NCBI RefSeq assembly: GCF_014596465.1
Contig: NZ_MECK01000135.1
Coordinates: forward strand, 1-63,732
Length of the DNA stretch: 63,732 bases
Reading direction: 5' to 3'
Source of the DNA: Streptomyces sp. CBMA123
GTDB lineage: Bacteria > Actinomycetota > Actinomycetes > Streptomycetales > Streptomycetaceae
The notes under the pieces were generated by a model. It searched no databases. It was not told where the DNA came from and was given only the letters and a program-made list of their open reading frames with translations. A program made the translations under genes and the position numbers. How positions within the stretch are numbered: the first letter of the stretch is position 1; each line of letters opens with the position of its first letter. Below are positions 49,921 to 58,900 of the stretch, piece after piece.

Positions 49921-50379
49921 TCATTCCGGGCGCTCGAGTTCCGTCCGTTCCGCCCGCAGCCGGTCGCCCAGGGCCGTGCGGTCCGCCGCGGGCAGGGCCT
50001 TGCGGGCGGCGGGGAAGAGCACCTGCTCCTCGCTGGTCAGGTGCCGTCGGAGGGTGTCGGCGAGGCCGCTGAGCAGGGTGTCGAAGGCCGGGTCGGCCGG
50101 GACGAGTCCTTGCAGGTCGGCGAGGTACTGCCCGATCGCCAGGTGGTCGTGGATGCTGCGGAACACCAGCGCGCCGCCCTCGGGCACGTCGTGCTGGACG
50201 AGCGGGAAGAGGTGCTCCTCCTCGCCGGCGCAGTGGGTGAACAGCAGGTCGGTCAGCTTGGTCACCAGCTCGCCGCGCTCGGCCGAGCCGGCCGGGGCCG
50301 CCTGGGCCCGGTCGAGCAGCTCGGTGACGGCCTTGTGGTCGGCGGTGAACTCCCCGAGGATGTCCGGCCTGCGGTTCAT
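49921..50379 (-). CDS. hemerythrin-domain protein
   Basis: A 152-residue hemerythrin-like four-helix protein. Iron ligands are visible in GEFTADHKAVTELLDRAQ, LLFTHCAGEEEHLFPLVQHD, IHDHLAIGQYL and LRRHLTSEEQVLFPAARKA. Such proteins bind oxygen, nitric oxide or peroxide at a di-iron site. ATG at 50379. Confidence 0.9.
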   Translation of the reverse strand: MNRRPDILGEFTADHKAVTELLDRAQAAPAGSAERGELVTKLTDLLFTHCAGEEEHLFPLVQHDVPEGGALVFRSIHDHLAIGQYLADLQGLVPADPAFDTLLSGLADTLRRHLTSEEQVLFPAARKALPAADRTALGDRLRAERTELERPE

Positions 50380-50458
50380 GGCGCGCCCGCCTCTCGTCCG
50401 GGATCAGGACTGGCCCCCGTACTGTCCAGTATCCGGCGCCGCCGTGCGGAACCCCTGT

Positions 50459-51055
50459 TCAGCCCTCGTCGCGACGCCCGGTGAGGGCCAGCAGCCGGGT
50501 CTGGGGGGTCGCGTCCGCGGGGACCGGCAGTGGCGGGTCGAAGAGTCCGCTGCCGGAGAGGTCGCCGTAGCCGCCGAACTCGCCGAGGGCGAAGTCCACC
50601 AGGTCGGCGGGGAGCCGGGTGCGGGCCCCGATGCCCTGGGCGAGGTCCCAGGTGTGGACGACCAGGTCGGTGGTGAGCTGGTCCAGGTAGTACTGCCCGG
50701 AGGTGTCCGCGAAGGAGAGGTGGACGGTGAGCTCGGTGGCGCCGGGCACCTCCCAGGCCTGCCGGGCGGCTTCGGCGGCGGAGGTCCAGGCGGCGACCGG
50801 GTCCTCGCCGAGCACGTCGCCGTCGAAGCGGCCGCCGACCTCGGCGATGGTGGCGCCCATCAGCAGCTCGGGCACCCAGAGCTGTTCGCCGGTGAGGTGG
50901 TTGACCAGGTCGCGGACCGACCAGTCGGCGCACGGGGTGGGGGCGTCCCACCGGTCGGGCGGGACCAGCCGGACCCGCTCGTCGAAGGCGGCGAGCGCCT
51001 CGGGGTAGGGCGTGCCGGGCCGGGTGGTCCGCTGGTGTTGCCTGTGGTGAGCCAT
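50459..51055 (-). CDS. TIGR03086-type metal-binding protein
   Basis: A 198-residue DinB/maleylpyruvate-isomerase-fold protein (PCADWSVRDLVNHLTGEQLW, DLVVHTWDLAQGIGARTRLP, FDPPLPVPADATPQTRLLAL) of the TIGR03086 family. Histidine metal ligands sit in NHLTGE and VVHTWD. It is a presumed mycothiol-linked enzyme of unknown substrate. The start at 51055 is preceded by GGAGAC. It is divergent from doxX and shares the intergenic region with the MarR-type operators. Confidence 0.86.
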   Translation of the reverse strand: MAHHRQHQRTTRPGTPYPEALAAFDERVRLVPPDRWDAPTPCADWSVRDLVNHLTGEQLWVPELLMGATIAEVGGRFDGDVLGEDPVAAWTSAAEAARQAWEVPGATELTVHLSFADTSGQYYLDQLTTDLVVHTWDLAQGIGARTRLPADLVDFALGEFGGYGDLSGSGLFDPPLPVPADATPQTRLLALTGRRDEG

Positions 51056-51110
51056 GTCTCCACCCTGCCCCGGGCCCGGCGGGGCACGCGAGTCGCTCAC
51101 GGTCCGTCAG

Positions 51111-51139
51111 TTGTTCAAATTCGAACTCCAAGGTACGGT
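51111..51139 (+). promoter_or_regulatory. predicted doxX promoter
   Basis: TTGTTC (51111-51116) and TACGGT (51134-51139) are separated by 17 bp. The dioxygenase promoter at 24.9 kb has the same -35 hexamer, spacing and operator positions. Confidence 0.6.
51113..51126. promoter_or_regulatory. MarR-type operator 1 of doxX
   Basis: GTTCAAATTCGAAC, the exact reverse complement of the site at 24960-24973. It overlaps the -35 element of the predicted doxX promoter. Confidence 0.8.
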
Positions 51140-51152
51140 CGTGGAGTGGCCG

Positions 51153-51166
51153 GTTCAAATTTGAAC
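51153..51166. promoter_or_regulatory. MarR-type operator 2 of doxX
   Basis: GTTCAAATTTGAAC, a perfect palindrome identical to that at 24921-24934. Its centre lies 40 bp from operator 1, just downstream of the predicted transcription start. Confidence 0.8.
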
Positions 51167-51247
51167 AACAGGCACGGGACACCACACCCGGCCCGGCCGC
51201 ACCACCAACCACACCCCTACGACCGACCCCGATCGATGGAGACGCGC

Positions 51248-51820
51248 ATGCCGAGCAGCAGCCCGAGCACGACCGCCGCCACCAGTCCCACCGTCCGCCC
51301 CGCCCGCGACGGTTCCGGGCCCGCGACCACCTCCCCGCACGCCTACGACGCCGGACTCCTGCTCCTGCGCCTGGTGCTCGGCCTGACCATGGCCGCGCAC
51401 GGCAGTCAGAAGCTGTTCGGCTGGTTCGGGGGCGGCGGGATCGACGGCACCGGTCACTTCTTCACCATGAGCGGCTATCCGGCGGGCAACGCCATGGCCG
51501 TGGTCGCCGGCCTGACCGAGATCCTGGGCGGACTCGGCCTCGCCGTCGGCCTGTTGACCCCGCTGGCGGGCGCCGCGATCGTCGGCACGATGGTCAACGC
51601 GATCGCCGTCACCTGGGGCGGCGGCTTCTTCGCCCCGAAGGGCAACGAGTACGAGCTGCTGCTGACCGCGGGCGCCGCCGCCCTCGCGCTCACCGGCCCC
51701 GGCCGCTACGCGGTGGACCGCTTCCTGCCGGTGCTGAAGGCGCACCGGCTGGCGTACGGCGTGGCCGCCGTGCTGGTGGGCCTGGCGACGGCCGGGGTGA
51801 TCCTGCTGCTGCGCAAGTAG
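51248..51820 (+). CDS. DoxX family membrane protein
   Basis: A 190-residue DoxX-like protein. After a Thr/Pro-rich N-terminus come four hydrophobic segments: LLLLRLVLGLTMAAHGSQKL, AMAVVAGLTEILGGLGLAVG, AGAAIVGTMVNAIAVTWGGG and YGVAAVLVGLATAGVILLLR. GSQKLFGWFGGGG is the family signature. DoxX proteins are linked to quinone, thiol or phenolic redox stress. The ATG at 51248 with GGAG upstream is preferred to 51236. Its operators match those of the MarR/dioxygenase locus. Confidence 0.9.
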   Translation: MPSSSPSTTAATSPTVRPARDGSGPATTSPHAYDAGLLLLRLVLGLTMAAHGSQKLFGWFGGGGIDGTGHFFTMSGYPAGNAMAVVAGLTEILGGLGLAVGLLTPLAGAAIVGTMVNAIAVTWGGGFFAPKGNEYELLLTAGAAALALTGPGRYAVDRFLPVLKAHRLAYGVAAVLVGLATAGVILLLRK

Positions 51821-51842
51821 CCAGGGCCTCCAAACTCGCCTC

Positions 51843-51883
51843 CCCGAAAGCCGTGGTGACGATCCGTCAGCATGGCTTTCGGG
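51843..51883. terminator. bidirectional terminator between doxX and PP2C
   Basis: CCCGAAAGCC and GGCTTTCGGG form a 10-bp stem with a loop of about 20 bases, followed by CTTTT on the plus strand. It separates the convergent doxX and PP2C genes. Confidence 0.7.
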
Positions 51884-51907
51884 CTTTTCCGCGCGAGCCG
51901 TGCCCGG

Positions 51908-52669
51908 CTACGCGCCGATCCGCACCAGGGCCAGGGTGATGTTGTCCGGCCCGCCCGCCTCGACGGCCGCCTTCCACAGCTCGAAGGCGGCCTTCCCGTC
52001 GGCCCGGTCGGAGGGCTCGTCCGGCTGGGCGAGCAGTCCGGCCAGTTCCTCCTCGGGCACCGGGTCGGTCAGGCCGTCGCTGCACACCAGGTAGCGGTCG
52101 CCGGGGGCGAGCGGCGCGGTCCGCACGTGGGGTTCGACGAAGGTGAGCCCGAGCGAGCCGCCCAGGGTCTGGGTGACCAGCGAGGTGGTGCGTCGGCCGG
52201 GCGGGAGCGGCGGGCTGTCGTCCACGCTCACCCGGCGCAGTCCGTCCGCGGTGACCCGGTAGACCCGGCTGTCGCCGACGTTGAAGACCACCGCCTGCTC
52301 GGGCAGCAGCACCAGTCCGGCGATGGTGGTGCCCATCGCGGCGAGTTCCGGCTCCCCGGCGGTAGCCGCGTAGACCGCCCGGTTGCACTCCTGCAGTTCC
52401 TCCCGGACGGCCTCCTCGCCGTCCAGCGCGGCCCCGGTGGCGGCGAGCCGGCGGGCGACCAGGGCGCTGGCCACCTCGCCGCCGGGGTGGCCGCCGAGGC
52501 CGTCGGCGACCGCGACCACGCAGGGCGGGCCGAGGGGGAAGAGCAGGGTCTGCGGGTTGGTGGTCACGGTCGCGCAGAGTGTCCACGGACCGACCGTGAG
52601 GCTGTCCTCGTTGTGCTCCCGCACCAGGCCCTCGTGGCTCAGCGCGCTCACCGCGATGTACGGCGCCAT
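51908..52669 (-). CDS. PP2C-type serine/threonine protein phosphatase
   Basis: A 253-residue cytoplasmic PP2C phosphatase. Motifs with metal-binding aspartates are intact: VREHNEDSLTVG, VVAVADGLGGHPGGEVAS, AVVFNVGDSRVYRV, YLVCSDGLTDPV and GGPDNITLALVRI. No membrane anchor is present. The family dephosphorylates targets of Hanks-type kinases; no kinase is encoded nearby. ATG at 52669. Confidence 0.93.
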   Translation of the reverse strand: MAPYIAVSALSHEGLVREHNEDSLTVGPWTLCATVTTNPQTLLFPLGPPCVVAVADGLGGHPGGEVASALVARRLAATGAALDGEEAVREELQECNRAVYAATAGEPELAAMGTTIAGLVLLPEQAVVFNVGDSRVYRVTADGLRRVSVDDSPPLPPGRRTTSLVTQTLGGSLGLTFVEPHVRTAPLAPGDRYLVCSDGLTDPVPEEELAGLLAQPDEPSDRADGKAAFELWKAAVEAGGPDNITLALVRIGA

Positions 52670-52816
52670 CGTCGGCCGCCTTTCCGGGGGGCCGCTTCCG
52701 TGGTCGGGCCCCGCCTTCCACGCCTTCCATTGTCGGCGGGAATAAGGATCCGCACCCGGGTGCTAGGATGGTTGAAAGTTGGACTACCTGGGACCTCCTG
52801 GAGTGTGGTGAGCAGC

Positions 52817-53953
52817 ATGCAGTTCGGAATCTTCAGCGTCGGCGATGTCACCCCCGACCCGACCACCGGCCGCACCCCGACCGAGCACGAGCGGATCAAG
52901 GCGATGGTGGCCATCGCGCGCAAGGCCGAGGAGGTCGGCCTGGACGTCTTCGCGACCGGCGAGCACCACAACCCGCCGTTCGTCCCGTCCTCGCCCACGA
53001 CCATGCTCGGCTACATCGCCGCGCAGACGGACCGGATCATCCTCTCCACCTCGACCACGCTGATCACCACCAACGACCCGGTGAAGATCGCCGAGGACTT
53101 CGCGATGCTCCAGCACCTCGCCGACGGCCGGGTGGACCTCATGATGGGCCGCGGCAACACCGGCCCGGTCTACCCCTGGTTCGGCAAGGACATCCGCCAG
53201 GGCATCCCGCTCGCGGTCGAGAACTACGCGCTGCTGCACCAGCTGTGGCGCGAGGACGTGGTCGACTGGCAGGGCCGCTTCCGCACGCCGCTGCAGTCCT
53301 TCACCTCCACCCCGCGCCCGCTGGACGACGTCCCGCCGTTCGTCTGGCACGGCTCGATCCGCAGCCCGGAGATCGCCGAGCAGGCCGCCTACTACGGCGA
53401 CGGCTTCTTCGCGAACAACATCTTCTGGCCCAAGGAGCACTTCCGGAAGCTGATCGACCTGTACCGCGAGCGCTACGCCCACTACGGCCACGGCACCCCC
53501 GAGCAGGCGGTCGTCGGCCTCGGCGGGCAGCTGTTCATGCGCAGGAACTCCCAGGACGCGGTGCGCGAGTTCCGTCCGTACTTCGACAACGCGCCGGTGT
53601 ACGGGCACGGGCCCTCGCTGGAGGAGTTCACCGAGCAGACCCCGCTGACCGTCGGCAGCCCGCAGGAGGTCGTCGAGAAGACCCTGACCTTCCGCGAGAC
53701 CTTCGGCGACTACCAGCGCCAGCTGTTCCTGATGGACCACGCCGGCCTGCCGCTGAAGACGGTGCTGGAGCAGCTGGACCTGCTCGGCGAGGAGGTCGTG
53801 CCGGTGCTGCGCGCGGAGTTCGCCAAGGGCCGGCCGGCCGAGGTGCCGGACGGGCCGACCCACGCCGCGCTGGTCGCGGCCCGTGACGCCCGCGACGCCG
53901 GTGACGCCCGTGACGCCGGTGACGCCCGTGAGAAGGAGGAGGTCTCCCAGTGA
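52817..53953 (+). CDS. LLM-class flavin-dependent monooxygenase (CE1758-like)
   Basis: A 378-residue luciferase-like monooxygenase (MQFGIFSVGDVTPDPTTGRT, GLDVFATGEHHNPPFVPSSP, LQHLADGRVDLMMGRGNTGP, WHGSIRSPEIAEQAAYYGDG). It oxidises a substrate with FMNH2 and oxygen. The paired FMN reductase starts four bases before its stop, and the pair matches the CE1758/CE1759 type. The C-terminus is a six-residue DNA-encoded repeat (DAGDAR). A TAGGAT at 52764 may be the -10 element. The ATG at 52817 opens the family sequence; GTG at 52808 is possible. Confidence 0.91.
   Translation: MQFGIFSVGDVTPDPTTGRTPTEHERIKAMVAIARKAEEVGLDVFATGEHHNPPFVPSSPTTMLGYIAAQTDRIILSTSTTLITTNDPVKIAEDFAMLQHLADGRVDLMMGRGNTGPVYPWFGKDIRQGIPLAVENYALLHQLWREDVVDWQGRFRTPLQSFTSTPRPLDDVPPFVWHGSIRSPEIAEQAAYYGDGFFANNIFWPKEHFRKLIDLYRERYAHYGHGTPEQAVVGLGGQLFMRRNSQDAVREFRPYFDNAPVYGHGPSLEEFTEQTPLTVGSPQEVVEKTLTFRETFGDYQRQLFLMDHAGLPLKTVLEQLDLLGEEVVPVLRAEFAKGRPAEVPDGPTHAALVAARDARDAGDARDAGDAREKEEVSQ
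53880..53935. repeat. 18-bp in-frame repeat at the end of the monooxygenase gene
   Basis: Near-identical units of GACGCCGGTGACGCCCGT encode DAGDAR two and a half times just before the stop. Confidence 0.75.
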
Positions 53954-54576
53954 CCGCGTTCAAGCTGGCCGTGGTGAGCGCAGGCCTGAGCAAGCCGTCC
54001 TCGACGCGCCTGCTGGCCGACCGGCTCGCCGAGTCGACCGTGCGCCGGCTCGCCCGGGAGGGGCGGGAGGCCGAGGTCACGGTGATCGAACTGCGCGACC
54101 TCGCGGTGGACATCGCCAACAACTTCGTCACCGGCTTCCCGGCCGCCGGGCTGCGCGAGGCGCTCGGGACGGTGACGGGGGCGGACGCGGTGATCGCGGT
54201 GACACCGATCTTCACCGCCTCCTACAGCGGCCTGTTCAAGTCCTTCTTCGACCTGGTCGACCACGACGCGCTCACCGGCAAGCCGGTGCTGATCGCCGCC
54301 ACCGGCGGCACGCCCCGGCACTCGCTCGCCCTGGAGCACGCCGTACGGCCGCTGTTCAGCTACCTGCGCGCGGTGGTGCTGCCGACCGCCGTGTACGCGG
54401 CCACCGACGACTGGGGCACGGCGGGGGACGCCCTCACCGACGGTCTGCCGGGCCGGATCGACCGCGCGGGGGGCGAGCTGGCGACCCTGCTGGCCGGGCG
54501 CGCCCCGGTGGCGGGGGCGGCGGTGCCGGAGCAGGTGGTCCCGTTCGCCGAGCAGCTGGCGGCGCTGCGGGTCTGA
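53950..54576 (+). CDS. NADPH-dependent FMN reductase (CE1759-like)
   Basis: A 208-residue flavodoxin-fold reductase (KLAVVSAGLSKPSSTRLLAD, AVIAVTPIFTASYSGLFKSF, PVLIAATGGTPRHSLALEHA). It should supply reduced FMN to the monooxygenase encoded immediately upstream. Its GTG overlaps that stop codon in a GTGA, a strong sign of coupled translation. Confidence 0.91.
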   Translation: MTAFKLAVVSAGLSKPSSTRLLADRLAESTVRRLAREGREAEVTVIELRDLAVDIANNFVTGFPAAGLREALGTVTGADAVIAVTPIFTASYSGLFKSFFDLVDHDALTGKPVLIAATGGTPRHSLALEHAVRPLFSYLRAVVLPTAVYAATDDWGTAGDALTDGLPGRIDRAGGELATLLAGRAPVAGAAVPEQVVPFAEQLAALRV

Positions 54577-54584
54577 AAGCCGCG

Positions 54585-54616
54585 GGGGCGGGTGCGCGAC
54601 CGGGCGCACCCGCCCC
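54585..54616 (+). terminator. hairpin after the FMN reductase gene
   Basis: GGGGCGGGTGCGC and GCGCACCCGCCCC form a perfect 13-bp stem around a 6-base loop, nine bases after the stop codon. Confidence 0.75.
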
Positions 54617-54689
54617 GCCGGATGGACTCGGACGGCGTAGGCCGTTCGGCCGTGTCTCGACCGCGCCGATGTGTCCGCTATGCGATGTA

Positions 54690-54703
54690 ATCATTGGCAT
54701 GAT
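54690..54703. promoter_or_regulatory. ATCAT-TGGC-ATGAT inverted repeat before the DyP gene
   Basis: A 5-bp perfect inverted repeat with a 4-bp centre in an AT-richer patch 55-68 bases upstream of the peroxidase start. It may bind a metal- or peroxide-responsive regulator; I cannot assign one. Confidence 0.4.
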
Positions 54704-54757
54704 CAGGTTGATGCTGGTCCGCCACACTCCGTGCACGCCCCTTCGAGGACGGCGACC

Positions 54758-55696
54758 GTGAGCCCGCCCTCCGAACCCCAGGCCGTGCTCTCCCCGCTGA
54801 CCGGCGCGGCGATCTTCCTCGTCCTCACCGTCGAACCCGGCGGCGAGGACACCGTCCGCGCGCTCCTGCCCGACCTCGCCGGACTGCGCCGGGCCGTCGG
54901 CTTCCGGGCGCGCGAGGGCGGCCTCACCTGCGTCACCGGTATCGGCTCCGAACTCTGGGACCGCCTCTTCGACGGCCCGCGGCCCGCCGCCCTCCACCCC
55001 TTCCAGGAAGTGGCCGGCCCCCGCCACCGCGCCCCGTCCACCCCCGGCGACCTGCTGCTCCACCTACGGGCCGAGCGGATGGACCTCTGCTTCGAGCTCG
55101 CCGGCCGACTCACCTCCCGCCTCGCCGGGGCCGCCACCGTGGTCGACTCCGTCCAGGGCTTCCGCTACTTCGACGACCGGGACCTCCTCGGCTTCGCCGA
55201 CGGCACCGAGAACCCCGAGGGCCGGGCGGCCGAGACCGCCGCCGTGGTGGGGGAGGAGGACCCGGACTTCGCCGGCGGCAGCTACGTCATCGTCCAGAAG
55301 TACCTGCACGACCTGGACAAGTGGAACACGCTGAGCGTCGAGCAGCAGGAGGGGGCGGTCGGCCGCACCAAGCTCACCGACATCGAGCTGGACGACGACA
55401 CCAAACCCGCCGACTCGCACGTGGCACTCACCGTGATCACCGACCCGGACGGCGAGGAGCGGAAGATCGTCCGCTACAACATGGCCTTCGGCTCCTTCGA
55501 GCACGGCGGCGAGTTCGGCACCTACTTCATCGGCTACGCCCGCGACCCCGGGGTGACCGAGGAGATGCTGCGCAACATGTTCCTCGGGCGCCCGCCCGGC
55601 ACCACCGACCGGCTGCTCGACTTCTCCACCGCCGTCACCGGCTCGCTGTTCTTCGTCCCGACCGCCGGTCTCCTGGATTCCCCGCCGCCCGCCTGA
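54758..55696 (+). CDS. DyP-type haem peroxidase (B-type)
   Basis: A 312-residue dye-decolourising peroxidase. It has the distal GFADGTENPEG motif, the proximal haem histidine in KPADSHVALTVI, and the distal arginine in KIVRYNMAFGSFEHGGEFGT. It lacks a Tat signal and lacks an extended C-terminal tail of the kind that targets DyP to encapsulin; no encapsulin gene is nearby. It oxidises phenolic or dye substrates with peroxide. The GTG at 54758 follows GAGGA. Confidence 0.93.
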   Translation: MSPPSEPQAVLSPLTGAAIFLVLTVEPGGEDTVRALLPDLAGLRRAVGFRAREGGLTCVTGIGSELWDRLFDGPRPAALHPFQEVAGPRHRAPSTPGDLLLHLRAERMDLCFELAGRLTSRLAGAATVVDSVQGFRYFDDRDLLGFADGTENPEGRAAETAAVVGEEDPDFAGGSYVIVQKYLHDLDKWNTLSVEQQEGAVGRTKLTDIELDDDTKPADSHVALTVITDPDGEERKIVRYNMAFGSFEHGGEFGTYFIGYARDPGVTEEMLRNMFLGRPPGTTDRLLDFSTAVTGSLFFVPTAGLLDSPPPA

Positions 55697-55884
55697 ACAG
55701 GTGGGCGGCCTCTCCCGCGACGCGGACTCGGTACGGCTCTATCGTCAGGAGTCGTTGAATTTCTGCGTGTACACGGGAGAGGCGGCCGACGCCCTACGTT
55801 CTCAACACCAGATGGGGATATCCCAGAAGGTGGGTACGGGGCCCATCGACATGCGCTACTCCTGAGTAACTCGCAAACCCGAGG

Positions 55885-55912
55885 CAGGCGTCGGCAGATC
55901 TGCCGACGCCTG
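55885..55912. terminator. 28-bp perfect palindrome between convergent genes
   Basis: The arm CAGGCGTCGGCAGA pairs perfectly with its reverse complement through AGATCT at the centre. It lies between the convergent DyP and SARP genes and probably acts as a bidirectional terminator. The rest of this 257-bp spacer holds nothing else I can assign. Confidence 0.6.
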
Positions 55913-55953
55913 GGGATCTTAGCGGTTCGAAAGTTTTCCGCAAAATGCGATTG

Positions 55954-58900
55954 TCAGGCTTGATGAGTGCGAAGCTCGGCAAGTGCCGTACGAGCCCGGG
56001 TCGCCTCATCGGCGATACCGATCGACTCGGCGAGATTGACGGCCGCGAGCAAAAGTTCGATGGCGTTGTCCGCGTTTCCGAGCGCGGCCTCGCACTGGCC
56101 GGCCCCCCGCAGCGCGGTCGCTTCCTCCCGGGCCGTCCCGATGGATCGCGCCAGGCCGAGGGCCGCAACGTACTGGTCGCGCGCCTCCTCGTGTCGGCCG
56201 GCGGCCAGGTATGCCGAGCCCAGGCCGTTGATGGCGTCCGCCTCGTAGCGGGCGCTGCCGACCGATCGGAAGGTCTCCAGTGCCGATCGGTACAGCGCGA
56301 GCGCGCGGTCGAGTTCCGCCGGAATTCTCAGGGTCGCGGCCAGGTTCACGTGCACGACGGACAGGTCGAACTGGGATATCCGGCCGCGCCCGATGTGCAG
56401 GATCTGCTCGAATGTCCGGCGCGCGTCCGACGTGTTTCCGGAGATGAGCTGGAGGTCTCCGATGTTGTTCAGGATCCGCAGTTCGAAAACCCTGTCATTG
56501 AATTCCCGGGAAATCGGCAGAGCTCTGCTATAGGCGGCCACGGCGAGTTCGTAATTCCCCATCGAGCGGTGGACGATGCCGATGTTCGCCAGGCAGCGCG
56601 CCACGTTCCACTGGTCGTCGATCTCCTGTCGAATGGCCAGTGCTTCCTCCTGGATCGCCAGCGACTCCCGGAGGCGGCTCTGGTTCCACCGCACCCGCCC
56701 CAGCAGGCTGAGCGCGTTCGCCGCCGCGTCGGGGTCGTCCTCCGCGCGCGCGAGGGCCAGTCCGCGTTCGAGGGCCTCCGCCGCGGAGTCGTGGCGGGAG
56801 GCGTTCGCCAGCGTCGCCCCCAGGTCGATCAGCGCCCTGGCCTCCTGCCGATCGTTCGTCCCCGATCGCCAGTGTGCCGCGGCTGCCCGGTGCATCTCCT
56901 GCGCCTCGCTCCAGTACGCCTCGGCGTCCAGGTAGCCGGCCAGGACGTGGGCGAGCCAGGCCCCGGTCTCGGCGTATCCGGTGCGGTGGGCCTGGGCGGT
57001 CAGGGCGATCAGGGCGGCGTGTTCCGACTCCAGCCACGTCCGTGCCGAGGCGGGAGAGGTGATCTCGATATCTCCCAACAAATCGCCCATGTCATCGAAT
57101 TGACGGTCCACCGGCAGCCGGGTTCTGGATCTGCGTGGGTAGAGCAGGAGATCCGCCTGGTCGGCCGCGTGCAGCGCGAAGCGGAGCAGCCGGTCGACCG
57201 CCGAGTCCCGCTGTTCCTCCTCCACTCCCAGCGCCACCGCGAACTCTCTCAGAAGATCGTGTAGTTGGTATCTTTCGGGCGAGATTTCGACGATCAGGTG
57301 ACAGTTCAGGAGGGCCTCGAGAACCTCATCGGTCTCATCAATCGTCCGCCCGAACAGCGCCGCCGCCGCGTGCACTCCGAAATCCGGTCCCGGGTACAGC
57401 CCGAGCAGCCGGAATGCGGATCTCTGGCCGGCCGGAAGGTACTGGTAGGAGACCTCGAAGGCGCGCGCGATGCTGGCCGTGCCGCTGCGGATCTCGGCGA
57501 GGCGGGCCTTGCGGGCGAGGCGGCGGGCGAGGTGGTCGAGGGTCCAGGAGGGGCGGGCCTTGAGGCGGCTGGCGGCGAGTTCGATGGCGAGCGGGAGCAG
57601 GCCGCAGCGGTTGACGATCTCGACCACCCGGTCCCGGTCCGTCGAGCGGTCCGGGCCGACCACGTTGGTGAAGAGGGCGACGGCGTCGTCGACCGGCAGG
57701 ACGTCCAGGAACACCGGCCGGGAGCACGGGAGCTCGGCGAGCCGCTGGCGGCTGGTGACGATGATCAGGGCGGCGGGTGCGGGCGGCAGCAGCGGGCGGA
57801 TCTGGGCGGCGTTGGCGGCGTCGTCGAGCACGAGGACGGCCCGGCGGGTGGAGAGGGTCTCGGTGCAGAGGGCGAAGACCTCGTCGGCGTCGAGCGGGAT
57901 GGTGGTGGCGGGCACGCCCAGGCGTCTCAGCAGCAGGGAGCCGGCGGCCTCGGGGGTGAGCGGCGGCTGGTTGCCGATGTGGGCGCGCAGATTGAGGTGG
58001 ACGTACCCGTCGGGGAACTGTTCGCGCATCAGGTCGGCGGCGTGCAGGGCGAGCGTGGTCTTGCCGACTCCGGGCATGCCGAGGATCGCGGAGACGGTGA
58101 CGACCCCGCCCCGGCCGGTACCGGCTCCGGGCAGGACGCGCCGGAGGTCCTCGCGCCGTCCGATCAGCCGGTGCCGCCCGGGCGGTTCCACGGGGGCGGC
58201 GGCCGCAGCGGCCGGCGGGGCGGCGGACACCTGGGCCAGAGTGCCCGGCAGCGGTTCGCCGTTGAGCATGAGCCGGTGCAGCCGGGTGAGCGCCTCGCCG
58301 GGTTCGGTGGCGAGGTGGGCGCGCAGGAGCCGGACGACGGCGGGGTAGACGGCCAGCGCGTCGGCCTGGCGGCCGGCCGCGTGGAGTGCGGTCATCAGGT
58401 GGCCGGCGAGGCGTTCGTCGGTGGGGCGGTTCTCGCGCAGGGCGGTGAGTTCGGGGATCAGTTCGTGGTGGCGGCCGATCCGCAGGTCGATCTCGATCCG
58501 CTGGAGGGTAGTGGCGAAGCGCTGGTCGGCCATGGTGGCACGGGTGTTCCGGGCCCAGGTGCCGGGCAGGCCGGCCAGGGGTTCGCCGCCCCAGAGTTCC
58601 TCGGCGCGGCTGAGGACGGTTCTGGCCTGGTGGTCCTGTCCGTTGGCGGCGAGTAGTCGGGCTTGCTGGGAGAGCTCCAGATATCGGTGCCAGTCGATGA
58701 GTTGGGGGTCGGCCCGGAGGGTGTACGTGTGCGATCGGGTGTCGATCGTCGGCGCTTCCCTGGAGTTCTCCGTTCCGGTGGCGCGGGCGGCCCGTCTCAG
58801 GAGTGCCCGGAGGTGGGAAACGTGGCTGTACAGGCTGGTCAGGGCGCTGGGCGGTGGTTCCTCGTCCCACAGTCGGTATGCGAGCGAGGTGTGGGAGAGC

